DNA of 64,000 nucleotides from Streptomyces sp. CBMA123 (GCF_014596465.1 NZ_MECK01000621.1:1-64000); one strand, 5' to 3'. Counted from the stretch's first letter, positions 8,910 to 17,491 are shown. Numbers and translations: made by a program. The notes: generated from the sequence alone by a model not told the origin.

Positions 8910-10003
8910 CGCCGGACCCGGTCGGACAGTTCGGCGAGCGTCGTGGCGGTGCGGGACAGCGGGAAGCGCGCGCTGTTGACCAGGCCGGCGGCGGCCAGGC
9001 CGGCCAGCCGCTCCGGTGCGTGGGCGAGCTGCTTGAGGTGGTCCCGGAGCGCCGTGAGGTCCCCGAAGTCGATCGGCAGCGCGGTGCGGCCGAGCACCTC
9101 GGTCAGGCCGGGCACGGGCTGGTAGGCGACCGGCAGGCCGCAGGCCTGCGCCTCGATGGTCACCAGTCCGAACGCCTCCAGCCGGAGCGAGGGGACGATC
9201 AGGAGGTCCTGCCGGCCGAACTCGCGCCACAGCTCCTCCCGGGACAGCCAGCCGAGGTAGCGCGCCCGGGTCAGGTCGGAGCGCGCGGCCAGGGCCGTGA
9301 ACTCCGCCCGGGGAGCCGCCACCGAGAGCTCGACCCCGTCGAAGCCGGTCACCGCCTCGATCAGTCCGGAGGTGGCCTTCTCGGCTGTCAGCCGCCCCGC
9401 GTAGAGCACCCGCAGGGCGCCCGCCGCGCGGTCGGTGCGGTCGCCGGGCCGGGCGGGGCGTTCGGCGAGCAGCCGGTCGGGGACGCCCCAGGGGATGTGC
9501 ACGATCCGGTCCGCCGGGACGGAGGTGAGCCGGCGCAGCCGGTCCGCCATCGCCGTGGTGGGGACGACGACGGCGTCGGCCGACGCCGCGGTCTCCCGGA
9601 GGACGGCGGCCTGGGTGGGGTGGTCCGCCGCGAACAGCAGGTCGGTGCCGTGCACCAGCGCGATGCTCGGCCGGTCCGGGAAGACCTGCTGCAGGGCGGC
9701 CGTCGCGCCGAAGGCCAGGTGCTGGAGGTGGAGCACGGTGGGGTCGGCGGCGGCGAACCGGTCGCGGACGGCGGCGCCGAGCCGGTCGACGTAGGACCAG
9801 AAGTCGGGCCCCGAGACGGCTTTGCCGGTCACCGGGAGCAGCGCGGGTGAGCCGTGCCCGTCGGTCGTCGGCGCGTTCTCCCGGGCGAGCATGAAGACGT
9901 CCGCGGGGATGAGCGGGTCCGGTCCGCCGTAGAGGTCGCGCAGCAGCTCCACGCTGCCGCCCGGGCTGTCCGGCGGGAGGTCGATCCCGGTGAGGATGGT
10001 CAC
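8906..10003 (-). CDS. GT4-type glycosyltransferase
   Basis: A 365-residue GT-B glycosyltransferase. The N-terminal domain starts VTILTGIDLPPDSPGGS. The donor-site half contains RVLYAGRLTAEKATSGLIEA, YLGWLSREELW, and the E-x7-E-like motif SLRLEAFGLVTIEAQACGLPV, all characteristic of GT family 4. It would transfer a sugar from a nucleotide-sugar donor to the pathway intermediate. The GTG at 10003 overlaps the stop of the second dCTP-deaminase-like gene (GTGA); no independent start further upstream is needed. The acceptor is unknown, and the nearby ROK kinase could help supply the sugar. Confidence 0.85.
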   Translation of the reverse strand: MTILTGIDLPPDSPGGSVELLRDLYGGPDPLIPADVFMLARENAPTTDGHGSPALLPVTGKAVSGPDFWSYVDRLGAAVRDRFAAADPTVLHLQHLAFGATAALQQVFPDRPSIALVHGTDLLFAADHPTQAAVLRETAASADAVVVPTTAMADRLRRLTSVPADRIVHIPWGVPDRLLAERPARPGDRTDRAAGALRVLYAGRLTAEKATSGLIEAVTGFDGVELSVAAPRAEFTALAARSDLTRARYLGWLSREELWREFGRQDLLIVPSLRLEAFGLVTIEAQACGLPVAYQPVPGLTEVLGRTALPIDFGDLTALRDHLKQLAHAPERLAGLAAAGLVNSARFPLSRTATTLAELSDRVRR

Positions 10004-10524
10004 GCGAGCTCCTCGTACAGGCGAGAGGTGTCGATGCCGCTGGTCCGGGTGTACTTCCGGCCCATGTGCTGGTAACTGGCCGTGGAGCCGAGGGTCTTCA
10101 GGAAGATGATCTTCCCGAAGGTCATGCCCGGGTAGATCCGCACCGGGCGGACGACGCGGATCTCCAGCGTCCACCGGATGGCGTGGCCGACATGGCCGAG
10201 CGGCGCCGAGACGTGCACCCAGACGCCCAGGGCGCCCACGGTGCGGTCGCCGTTGATCATCTGCGCGAACAGCTCGGAGTGGGTGCGCTCGTGGGTGACC
10301 CCGAGATAGAGCTTGCCCGGGACCAGGACCATTCCGTCCGGTGGGATGGCGTGTTCGACGAATTCCGAGGAATGCGCCGCGTCGAGTTCGGAGTCGCACA
10401 CCCGGATGGTGTCGCCGAGCCGCCAGTCGTAGGCGTTCGGGGATATTCGGCGCGGGTCGAACGGCTCGATGACGATATCGCCGGTGGCGACCGATCTGGC
10501 GATTTCCGCCCGGGTGAGGATCAC
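10000..10524 (-). CDS. dCTP-deaminase-like protein 2 (keeps catalytic Glu, lacks Ser/Arg)
   Basis: A 174-residue member of the dCTP deaminase/dUTPase fold (VILTRAEI start, VLVPGKLYLGVTHE, RIYPGMTFGKIIF). Aligned by eye to E. coli Dcd, the catalytic Glu138 position is kept (Glu121 in WTLEI). The conserved G-R-S-S-x-x-R motif reads G-D-R-T-V-G-A at 92-98, so Ser111, Ser112 and Arg115 of E. coli become Arg, Thr and Ala. The GTG at 10524 overlaps the stop of the upstream paralogue (GTGA), and its stop overlaps the glycosyltransferase start. On its own it should not be a normal dCTP deaminase. It may pair with its neighbour or act on another nucleotide-like substrate. Confidence 0.82.
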   Translation of the reverse strand: MILTRAEIARSVATGDIVIEPFDPRRISPNAYDWRLGDTIRVCDSELDAAHSSEFVEHAIPPDGMVLVPGKLYLGVTHERTHSELFAQMINGDRTVGALGVWVHVSAPLGHVGHAIRWTLEIRVVRPVRIYPGMTFGKIIFLKTLGSTASYQHMGRKYTRTSGIDTSRLYEELA

Positions 10525-11048
10525 GTCTGCCCCAACTTGTCCCGCCAGTAGCGCGATTCCTGGGGGCCGACCGCCCCCTGGTACTTTCCGGAATAGGGTT
10601 CGATCTCGCCGAGCGTGTCGAAGAACATGATCTGCCCGATCTTCATGCCCGGGTAGACGCGCAGCGGCCGGACCGACGACAGCATCAGCGTCCACTGGCC
10701 GTGGAAGCCGATGTCCCCGATCGGGGCGGTGATCTCCACGAACAGTCCGAGCCGGCCGACCGAGGAGCGGCCGAAGAGCAGGGGCACGAAGACGTCGGAG
10801 CCGACCTCCTCCACGGTGTGCCCCAGGTACAGCTCGTCCGGCCGCAGCACGAAGCCGTCGGAGTCGATCTTGACGGCGTCCGTCGGGTTGGGCCGGTACG
10901 CGTCGATGACGTCGCCCGAGTAGGTGATCAGCGTTTCGCCTAGGCAGACGTTGTAGCTGTTCGGGTTCACCTGGTCCCGGTTGAAAGGGGATATGGAGAT
11001 CCTGCCGTCGTGGGCGGATTCGATGATTTCTGGTCCGGTCAGGATCAC
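10521..11048 (-). CDS. dCTP-deaminase-like protein 1 (keeps Ser/Arg, lacks catalytic Glu)
   Basis: A 175-residue paralogue of the next gene. The GTG at 11048 has GGGAG six bases upstream and gives the same VILT start as its partner; an upstream ATG at 11072 is possible but lacks support. The motif GRSSVGRLG (Ser95, Ser96, Arg99) matches E. coli Dcd Ser111, Ser112, Arg115. The position of catalytic Glu138 is Met122 (WTLML). PLRVYPGMKIGQIMF is the conserved strand after it. It is the first gene of the minus-strand operon and lies back-to-back with the ROK kinase. The fold is sure; the activity is not. Confidence 0.82.
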   Translation of the reverse strand: MILTGPEIIESAHDGRISISPFNRDQVNPNSYNVCLGETLITYSGDVIDAYRPNPTDAVKIDSDGFVLRPDELYLGHTVEEVGSDVFVPLLFGRSSVGRLGLFVEITAPIGDIGFHGQWTLMLSSVRPLRVYPGMKIGQIMFFDTLGEIEPYSGKYQGAVGPQESRYWRDKLGQT

Positions 11049-11169
11049 TAGTTGCTCCCACTCTTCCAGCATGTTCGGGAAAGCGGCGGACGGGTGTCAA
11101 CGGGATTCTTCCGGCCCGTTTTCCAGGATGCTTGCCAGTATGTCCGGGCAGGCTTCATACTCATTCCCC

Positions 11170-12099
11170 ATGAAACACGTCATAGCCCTTGATGTGGGCG
11201 GAACCGGAATCAAGGCCGCCCTGGTCGGAATCGACGGGGAGCCACTGCACCGCACCAGCCGGGAGACGCGTCGTGAACGCGGTCCCGCCGCCGTCGTGGC
11301 GTCCGTCCTCGACTTCGCCGCCGAACTGCGCGCCGAGGGCGAGCGCCGCTTCGGCGAGTCCGCGCTCGCGGCCGGCGTCGCCGTGCCCGGCATCCTCGAC
11401 TCCGGCACGGGCACGGTGGTGTACGCGGCCAACCTCGGCTGGCGCGACGTCCCGCTCGGCACGCTGCTGGCGCAGCGCCTGGACGGCGTGCCGGTCGCCT
11501 TCGGCCACGACGTCCGCACCGGAGGGCTCGCCGAGCAGCGGATCGGCGCCGGCCGGGGTGTCGACCGGTTCGTCTTCCTGGCCCTCGGCACCGGCATCGC
11601 CGGCGCGATCGGCCTCGGCGGGCGCATCGAGCCCGGCGCGCACGGAGGCGCGGGCGAGATCGGCCACATCGCGGTTCGCCCCGGTGGCCTTCCCTGCGCC
11701 TGCGGCGGCCTCGGTTGCCTGGAGCAGTACGCGTCGGCGGCGGCCGTCGGACGGGCCTGGGCCGCCGCCTCGGGCCGACCGGGCGCGGACGCGGCCGACT
11801 GCGTCCGGGCGTTGCAGGACGGCGACTCCCGTGCCCGGGAGGTCTGGGACGGCGCGGTGGCCGCGCTCGCCGACGGACTGGTCGTCACCGTCACCCTGCT
11901 GGACCCGGCCAGGGTGATCATCGGAGGCGGACTGGCCGAAGCCGGGGACGCCCTGTTCGGTCCGCTGCGCGCCGCGGTCGAGGAACGGCTCACCTTCCAG
12001 CGGATGCCGGAGATCGTGCCGGCCGCGCTCGGCGACGCGGCCGGGTGCCTGGGCGCCGGCCTGCTGGCCTGGGACCTTCTCGACACCCGCACCGGTTGA
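11170..12099 (+). CDS. ROK-family sugar kinase
   Basis: A 309-residue ROK kinase without a DNA-binding domain, so an enzyme rather than a regulator. The ATP-binding motif DVGGTGIKAA is at the N-terminus, GHDVRTGGLAE and LGTGIAGAI follow, and the zinc-binding ROK signature CACGGLGCLEQYAS is complete. Such enzymes phosphorylate glucose, N-acetylhexosamines or related sugars with ATP or polyphosphate. I chose the ATG at 11170, which directly starts the conserved domain. It is transcribed divergently from the dCTP-deaminase-like operon (about 120 bp between) and converges on the PP-loop gene. It may feed sugar phosphate to the glycosyltransferase. Specificity is unknown. Confidence 0.88.
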   Translation: MKHVIALDVGGTGIKAALVGIDGEPLHRTSRETRRERGPAAVVASVLDFAAELRAEGERRFGESALAAGVAVPGILDSGTGTVVYAANLGWRDVPLGTLLAQRLDGVPVAFGHDVRTGGLAEQRIGAGRGVDRFVFLALGTGIAGAIGLGGRIEPGAHGGAGEIGHIAVRPGGLPCACGGLGCLEQYASAAAVGRAWAAASGRPGADAADCVRALQDGDSRAREVWDGAVAALADGLVVTVTLLDPARVIIGGGLAEAGDALFGPLRAAVEERLTFQRMPEIVPAALGDAAGCLGAGLLAWDLLDTRTG

Positions 12100-12115
12100 C
12101 GGCCTCCGTTCCCTC

Positions 12116-12151
12116 GCCGTCGGCCTGACGCGGGAGCGGCAGGCCGACGGC
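12116..12151. terminator. Bidirectional hairpin terminator
   Basis: GCCGTCGGCCTG at 12116-12127 pairs perfectly with 12140-12151 (12 bp, 12-nt loop) between the convergent ROK kinase and PP-loop genes. Confidence 0.7.
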
Positions 12152-12179
12152 GGTTCCGGCGCGCGGTGCCGACCGCCCA

Positions 12180-13373
12180 TCAGGCCCCCGCCAGCGCGGA
12201 GAGTTCGGACCGCACGGACTCCTGCTCCCAGGCCTCCCGGTCGCGGAGGTAGAGCGGTCGGTCCGCGGTGATGGACCGGGTCTCGGCGCCGCCCGGGGTG
12301 AGCCGCCAGCGGACGGAACCGGTCACCGGACGGGCGCAGAAGTCCATGAACGACTGGGCGGCCGCGCGCAGTTCACCGAACCAGCGGCCCTCCAGCCCCT
12401 CCCGCAGCCACACCTGCTCCAGGTGCATCTTCTCGCGGATGGTCTCGGCCGAGAGCACCGCCGTTTCGAGGTGCCGGTAGCTGCGCAGCAGGAGCCACGC
12501 GGCCGGCATCTCCCGGATCTCCAGGACCTTCTCACCTCCGCCGAGGTGCTCCAGGCCGCTGTAACGCCCGAGGCCGAAGGCGCCGACCCGCCGGTTCAGT
12601 TCGCCGATCAGCCGGACCAGGGGCAGCTCGACGCCGTCCACCGCCACCGGGGTGCCACCCTCGAAGCGCACCTCGATGCCGTCCTCCACGGCGCCGGGCC
12701 GGCGCGCGCTCCAGCGGAACATCTGCTCCGGCACCGCGTGCTGCTCGGGGTCGTCCAGGATCCCGGACTCGAACTCGCGGCACCACAGGTTCGAGTCGCC
12801 GCTGACGACGCGCTCGCTCATCTGGGCGAGCCCGGCCTCCTTCAGCTCCTGGCTCTTGACCTCCCGGCTCACCGGGTCGAGGTCGTACGGGCTGCCGTAG
12901 GCGCCGTCGAACCCCAGCAGCTCCAGTGCTCCGTTGAGCCTGCGCATGGTGTTCTGGGAGCGGTTGGCGGTGTGCAGGACGGCCGACGCCCCCAGGCGCC
13001 GCGCCAGCTCGACGGCGAACCGCGCGATCAGCGGCCGGCTCAGGGTGGAACTCACCGGGTGGGTGCCCAGGTAGACCGCCTGGCTGATGACGGCGGCCCG
13101 CACGAACTCGTCGGCGAAGGCCTGACGGCCGTCCACGATGTGCAGCCGGACGCCGAGTTCGTCGGCGATCTGCCGCTTCTGCTCGCTGGTCTCGTCCTCG
13201 CCGAGGTCGACGCTGAGCGCGTGGACCTCCCGGAACCCGGCGTTCTTCAGTCGTAGCAGCAGGAAGCTGCTGTCGAGCCCGCCGCTGAAGAGCGTGACGA
13301 CGGGGGCGTCCGCGGGCAGGGCGTCGGTCGTGAGGTGGCGGAAGGAGCGGATCAGACGGTGGCGGCGTTGCAT
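12180..13373 (-). CDS. Argininosuccinate-synthase-related PP-loop ligase
   Basis: A 397-residue PP-loop ATP pyrophosphatase. SGGLDSS (residues 30-36) is the AMP-forming loop. The stretch THPVSSTLSRPLIARFAVE parallels the ArgG segment ahead of its substrate loop, and DSNLWCREFESGILDDP matches the conserved NLW region of argininosuccinate synthase. The ArgG citrulline/aspartate-binding signature, normally HGxTGKGNDQxRFE, is here HTANRSQNTMRRLN (134-147), so the substrates have probably changed. Family members couple ATP to AMP plus PPi while joining an amine to an activated ureido or amide carbon. It lies 99 nt downstream of ATP-grasp ligase B on the same strand. It is unlikely to be the arginine-pathway enzyme. 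Confidence 0.8.
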   Translation of the reverse strand: MQRRHRLIRSFRHLTTDALPADAPVVTLFSGGLDSSFLLLRLKNAGFREVHALSVDLGEDETSEQKRQIADELGVRLHIVDGRQAFADEFVRAAVISQAVYLGTHPVSSTLSRPLIARFAVELARRLGASAVLHTANRSQNTMRRLNGALELLGFDGAYGSPYDLDPVSREVKSQELKEAGLAQMSERVVSGDSNLWCREFESGILDDPEQHAVPEQMFRWSARRPGAVEDGIEVRFEGGTPVAVDGVELPLVRLIGELNRRVGAFGLGRYSGLEHLGGGEKVLEIREMPAAWLLLRSYRHLETAVLSAETIREKMHLEQVWLREGLEGRWFGELRAAAQSFMDFCARPVTGSVRWRLTPGGAETRSITADRPLYLRDREAWEQESVRSELSALAGA

Positions 13374-13420
13374 GCTGGTCCTTCAAGACGTGGTGCGGGG
13401 ACGTGGTTCGGTGCGGGCGA

Positions 13421-13485
13421 CAGCCGTCGGGTGGCCCTCAGCCGTCGGATGACCCTCAGTCGTCGGGTGCCCTCAGTCGTCCGAG
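13421..13485. repeat. 18-bp tandem repeat between the PP-loop and ATP-grasp genes
   Basis: Units of 18, 18, 17 and about 12 bp (CAGCCGTCGGGTGGCCCT-like) at 13421-13438, 13439-13456, 13457-13473 and 13474-13485. The last copies run into the 3' end of the ATP-grasp gene and encode its final residues. Confidence 0.75.
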
Positions 13486-14807
13486 TAGGTGCTGAAGGAG
13501 GAGACGGAATCCGGCCAGTTCTCCTGCTGCCAGCGGCGCAGTCCGGGGTAGCCCGCGTGGGCGGGGACGACCAGCAGGCGCTCGTCGAACCACTGGGTCA
13601 GGAAGTCGCGGCGGCTGCGGAACTCCTCCCGGGTGCGGCCGCTCAGCACGACCTGGCCGACGGCCTCGGTGGTGCTCGCCAGCGCGTCCGACATCCGGAA
13701 GCCGTACGGGAGTTCCAGCCGCAGGTACTCGACGCCCGGCAGGGCTCGCACCTCGGCGGGGGTCGGGTAGCCGACCAGGACGCCGGGGCGGTTGTTGAGG
13801 TAGGTGGAGCCGACGGTGTCGGGGCGCACCGAGGGCTCGATCCGCGGATCGGCCCCCGCGGCGCAGCGGAGCGCGGCCACCGCGAGGTCGACACCGAACT
13901 TGGCTTCCACCAGCTCGGGTTGGAGCAGGCCGCCGGTGCGGGCCGCGCACTCGCCGAACACCAGCCGTCCGGTGTCCGGCTGGTGGAAGAGCTCCATGTG
14001 GAAGGTGCCGCGCTGGAGGCCGAGCGCCCGCAGAGCCGGCTCGACGACCGAGCGCGCCAGCTGGTAGGCGGCGGCGTCGGCGGTCGGGTCGAGCACCTCG
14101 ACCTGGAGCGCCCGGTTGAAGTCCACCGTGCTGAGGCAGGGCTCACCGTACGTGCTCACGCTCAGGAAGCGGAGTTCCCCGTCGAACACCACGCCGTCGG
14201 CGATCCATTCGTCGCCCGAGACGAACTCCTCCAGCACGAAGGTGCGTTGGGGCATGCCGGTGCGCCGGTACTCGGCGCACTTGGCGATCAGCCCGGCGCG
14301 GCCCTCGACGACCGAGGTGTTCCTGGTGCCGGCTCCGGCGATCGGCTTGAGCACGGCCTTGCCGAACTCCTCGACGGTCGCCGGGTCCAGGTGGTGGATG
14401 TCCTCGATCAGCCGGGATCGGGTGACCTCGATGCCGGCCTCGGCGAGCGCCCGCTTCTGCAGCCACTTGTCCCGGAACCGTACGGCGGTGTCCGGGTCCA
14501 CGGCGACCGGGGCGTCCAGGATCCGGCCCAGGGCCGCCACCGTGACCAGGGCGTATTCGTCCCCGGTGTGGACGCAGTCGAACTCCCGGTCGGCGAGGCC
14601 GGCCCGGTGCAGGCCGAACAGGACGCTCTCCACGCTGGAGGTGTCCTCGGCGAAGACGGCCTCGACCCCGTCCGGGATCCTGATGAACCCCCAGTCGTGC
14701 AGGCCGGGACCGTACACCACGACGGGCTTGATTCCGGTCCTGAGGCAGGCGCGGATCAAATATGGATCCGCGCCGATGATCAGGGCCGAGGACTGGTTCT
14801 CAGACAT
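13473..14807 (-). CDS. ATP-grasp ligase B (paralogue of ligase A)
   Basis: A 444-residue ATP-grasp enzyme. The ATG at 14807 has an AAGGAAG ribosome-binding site. Landmarks are FRDKWLQKRALAEAG, VLKPIAGAGTRNTS, TFVLEEFVSGDEW and FHMELFHQP...FGECAARTGG. Nearly the whole length aligns with ligase A at 4753-6105, so the two arose by duplication and probably make different bonds in the same product. It is the first gene of a minus-strand pair with the PP-loop ligase and is divergent from the NRPS operon. Known relatives in natural-product clusters act as peptide ligases; that comparison is by family, not by proven substrate. Confidence 0.86.
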   Translation of the reverse strand: MSENQSSALIIGADPYLIRACLRTGIKPVVVYGPGLHDWGFIRIPDGVEAVFAEDTSSVESVLFGLHRAGLADREFDCVHTGDEYALVTVAALGRILDAPVAVDPDTAVRFRDKWLQKRALAEAGIEVTRSRLIEDIHHLDPATVEEFGKAVLKPIAGAGTRNTSVVEGRAGLIAKCAEYRRTGMPQRTFVLEEFVSGDEWIADGVVFDGELRFLSVSTYGEPCLSTVDFNRALQVEVLDPTADAAAYQLARSVVEPALRALGLQRGTFHMELFHQPDTGRLVFGECAARTGGLLQPELVEAKFGVDLAVAALRCAAGADPRIEPSVRPDTVGSTYLNNRPGVLVGYPTPAEVRALPGVEYLRLELPYGFRMSDALASTTEAVGQVVLSGRTREEFRSRRDFLTQWFDERLLVVPAHAGYPGLRRWQQENWPDSVSSFSTYSDD

Positions 14808-15625
14808 GAGGCTTCCTTTGGAATCGGGCCTTCCAGCCGCAGGGGGTCATGCGTCGATTCGGAAGTGCAGTGCTACGGGCACTACCGGGACGGGGAATTC
14901 GCCCCCGTGGAATCCCTCGCGAATACCCGGGCGAGTGATTTCAGGAGTGCGCGGGAGCCGTCTCTCGTCGCGGGCCCGGCAGGTTGCGGCGGACAAGCGA
15001 ACCCCCCGGTCGGCTTCGGAACTGTGGCGTCGCAGCTCTTGATCCATAGTCCATGACAAGTCGGCGATGTGCAATGGCACATTACACATCGCACTGATGG
15101 TGCAGGGTTATGGGAGAGTTTGAACCGTTTTGGCAGGCGAATCCACGAGGTGAACCGGGGCTTGGGAGGCTCGACGGGCCCTCGTCGGCGGACGGTTGAC
15201 GGATCGTCGGATCACCTGCCCTCGGTCGGCGGGAAACTCCGGCGATCGGGGTGATTGGTATGGATCGGGCATAGCGCATGATTGCCGGAATTCCCTGGGA
15301 GAGGGTGGCGGGACATCGCCGGATTGCTTAGGCTCCTGGGGGTTCCGACGCCGGAAACCCGTTCCGGCGGTAACGAACGCCGAGGGAATTCCCGGGTGTC
15401 CCAGGGGCGGTGCCGTCGGAGGCGCCGTTCGAGCCCGGAGCCGATCAGGACATTGATTCCGACGATCCCGCTCCGAGTGGCCGGAACCTCGCCGAGAGCG
15501 ATACCGCCCGCCGGCTTCCAGGATTCACGAACGCCCGTGCGGCGCCGGCCTCGGACTCATCAGCACGAATTCCGCGGTGCCGTGTCCACCGGCCCGGTCA
15601 TCGCACGAGAGGACGGAGTCAGCCA
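14808..15625. other. Divergent intergenic control region, 818 bp
   Basis: Lies between ATP-grasp ligase B (minus) and the NRPS operon (plus). The only strong structure is the 29-bp palindrome at 15064-15092. Short open frames here have no homology that I recognise. It should hold both promoters. Confidence 0.6.
15064..15092. promoter_or_regulatory. 29-bp palindromic operator candidate
   Basis: Half-sites GCGATGTGCAATG (15064-15076) and CATTACACATCGC (15080-15092) are complementary at 12 of 13 positions around a 3-bp centre. Its AT-richer composition stands out from the surroundings. Placed between the two divergent cluster arms, it is a good operator candidate for a dimeric regulator such as a TetR or GntR family protein. 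None is encoded in the cluster. Confidence 0.6.
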
Positions 15626-17491
15626 GTGATTCAGCGGAACGACGGGCCGACCGGGGCCGGGCCGACCACCCTGCACGCCCTGTTCGAAGAGCACGCGGAG
15701 CGCGCTCCCGACCGGACGGCGGTGGTCGCCGACGACGGGACCCTGAGCTACGGCGAGCTGAACGCCCGGGCGAACCGACTGGCCTGGCGGCTGCGTGACG
15801 TGGGCGTCGGCCCCGACACGCTCGTCGGCATCTGCGTCGAACGGTCCGCGGAGATGATCGTCGGGCTGCTGGGCATCCTGAAGGCGGGCGGCGCGTACGT
15901 CCCGATCGACCCCGGATACCCCGCGGAGCGGCTCGACTTCATGCTGCGGGACAGCGCCGTCCCGGTGCTGGTGACCCAACGCCGACTGGTCGACCGCCTC
16001 CCCCCGCACCAGGCGGCGCTCGCCCTGCTCGATGACGACGAGGACCCGGCCCGTCCTGCTGGCAACCCACCCGCCGTCGGCCGGCCCGATCTCGCCAACG
16101 TCATCTACACCTCCGGATCCACCGGAACGCCCAAGGGCGTGCTGGTGCCGCACCGCAGCGTCCTGAACCTGGTCACGGACCAGGGCTACGTCTCCATCGG
16201 GCCGCAGGACCGGGTCGCCGCGCTGGCCACGCTGTCCTTCGACGCCTCGACCTTCGAGATCTGGGGGCCGCTGCTCAACGGCGCGACCTGTGTCGTCTAC
16301 AGCTTCGGCGGCGTCGACCCGTCCGCGCTCTGCCGGCGGGTCCGCGAGGACGCCGTCTCCGTCCTCCACCTGACCAGCCCCGTCTTCCGGCTCCTGGAGC
16401 CGGCGCACTTCGCCGACCTCTCCGGCGTGCACACGCTGCTGTTCGGCGGGGACTCCGTGCGCGCGGACGTGGCGGACCTCGCGAAGAAGTCCTTCGGGGG
16501 GCGGCTGGTCCACCTCTACGGGCCGACCGAGACGACGGGCTTCGCCACCCACCAGGACGTCCGGGCGATGGCGCCGGACGCGACGATGATCCCGATCGGC
16601 CGGCCGATCGACCGGGTCAGGATCCGGGTGCTCGGGCCGGACGGCGAGGACGTCCCGGACGGTGGGACCGGCGAACTGTACATCGGTGGCGCCGGGATGA
16701 CCCGCGGCTACCTCGACCGGGCCGAACTGACCGCCCAGCGATTCGTCCCGGACCCGCACGGCGACACCGACGGGCCGCTGTACCGGACCGGGGACCTCGT
16801 CCGGCGGGGCCCGGACGGCGCCCTGCGGTTCCTGGGCCGCGCCGACCGGCAGATCAAGGTGCGCGGCCACCGGATCGAGCCGGGCGAGATCGAGGCCGTG
16901 CTCACCCGGCACCCCCTGGTCAACGACGCGGTCGTGGTGGCGCGGGACGACGGCGCGGGGGACAAGCGCCTGGACGCCTATGTCGTCCGCTCGTCCGCGT
17001 CGACCGGACCGGGTACGGAGGGCGGGCCGGAGTCCGTCGCCGGGCTCACCACCGAGCTGCGCCGGCGGATCGCGACGGCGCTTCCGCCGTACCAGCACCC
17101 GGCCTCGATCACCGTGATCCCGGCGATCCCGCTCACCACGAACCTCAAACTCGATCCGGCGAGGCTGCCGGCCCCCGCCGAGGAGCGCGGCGACGCCTCG
17201 AACCCCGCGACCGCCCCCCGCGACGCGCTGGAGGCGCAACTGGCCGAGCTGTGGCGCGAGATGCTCGGAGTCGCGGAGGTCGGGATCGACGACGACTTCT
17301 TCACGCTCGGCGGAGACTCCATCTCGGCGGTGCGCGTGGCCACGGCGGCGACCCGGGCGTCCGGAGTCCGGATCACCGTGCGCGACGTCCTCGGCTCGCC
17401 GACCATCCGCCGGCTCTCCCAGCTGGCCTCCCGTGCGACCCGGCCACCGGGCGGCGCTCCGGAGCCGAGCCCGACCGGGAGCCCGGCATGA
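15626..17491 (+). CDS. Stand-alone NRPS adenylation-thiolation (A-T) protein
   Basis: A 621-residue two-domain NRPS protein. The GTG at 15626 has GGAG seven bases upstream and starts just before the A domain. A-domain motifs are IYTSGSTGTPKGV (A3), FDASTFEIW (A4), LYGPTETT (A5), YRTGDL (A7) and RADRQIKVRGHRIEPG (A8). The A10 motif is unusual, NLKLD instead of N-G-K-x-D, but keeps the catalytic Lys. The thiolation domain has DDDFFTLGGDSIS with the phosphopantetheine Ser at about residue 565. It would load one amino acid as aminoacyl-thioester. The downstream hydroxyphenylglycine genes make that residue the obvious candidate, though unproven. No MbtH-like gene or thioesterase is in the window. 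Confidence 0.92.
   Translation: MIQRNDGPTGAGPTTLHALFEEHAERAPDRTAVVADDGTLSYGELNARANRLAWRLRDVGVGPDTLVGICVERSAEMIVGLLGILKAGGAYVPIDPGYPAERLDFMLRDSAVPVLVTQRRLVDRLPPHQAALALLDDDEDPARPAGNPPAVGRPDLANVIYTSGSTGTPKGVLVPHRSVLNLVTDQGYVSIGPQDRVAALATLSFDASTFEIWGPLLNGATCVVYSFGGVDPSALCRRVREDAVSVLHLTSPVFRLLEPAHFADLSGVHTLLFGGDSVRADVADLAKKSFGGRLVHLYGPTETTGFATHQDVRAMAPDATMIPIGRPIDRVRIRVLGPDGEDVPDGGTGELYIGGAGMTRGYLDRAELTAQRFVPDPHGDTDGPLYRTGDLVRRGPDGALRFLGRADRQIKVRGHRIEPGEIEAVLTRHPLVNDAVVVARDDGAGDKRLDAYVVRSSASTGPGTEGGPESVAGLTTELRRRIATALPPYQHPASITVIPAIPLTTNLKLDPARLPAPAEERGDASNPATAPRDALEAQLAELWREMLGVAEVGIDDDFFTLGGDSISAVRVATAATRASGVRITVRDVLGSPTIRRLSQLASRATRPPGGAPEPSPTGSPA

Noticed and set aside
12180..13373. Housekeeping argininosuccinate synthase
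   Set aside because: The citrulline/aspartate signature is replaced and the gene lies within a specialised cluster without other arginine genes.
14847..15089. Short minus-strand frames in the cluster control region
   Set aside because: No recognisable motif or ribosome-binding site, and they overlap the palindrome; kept as non-coding.
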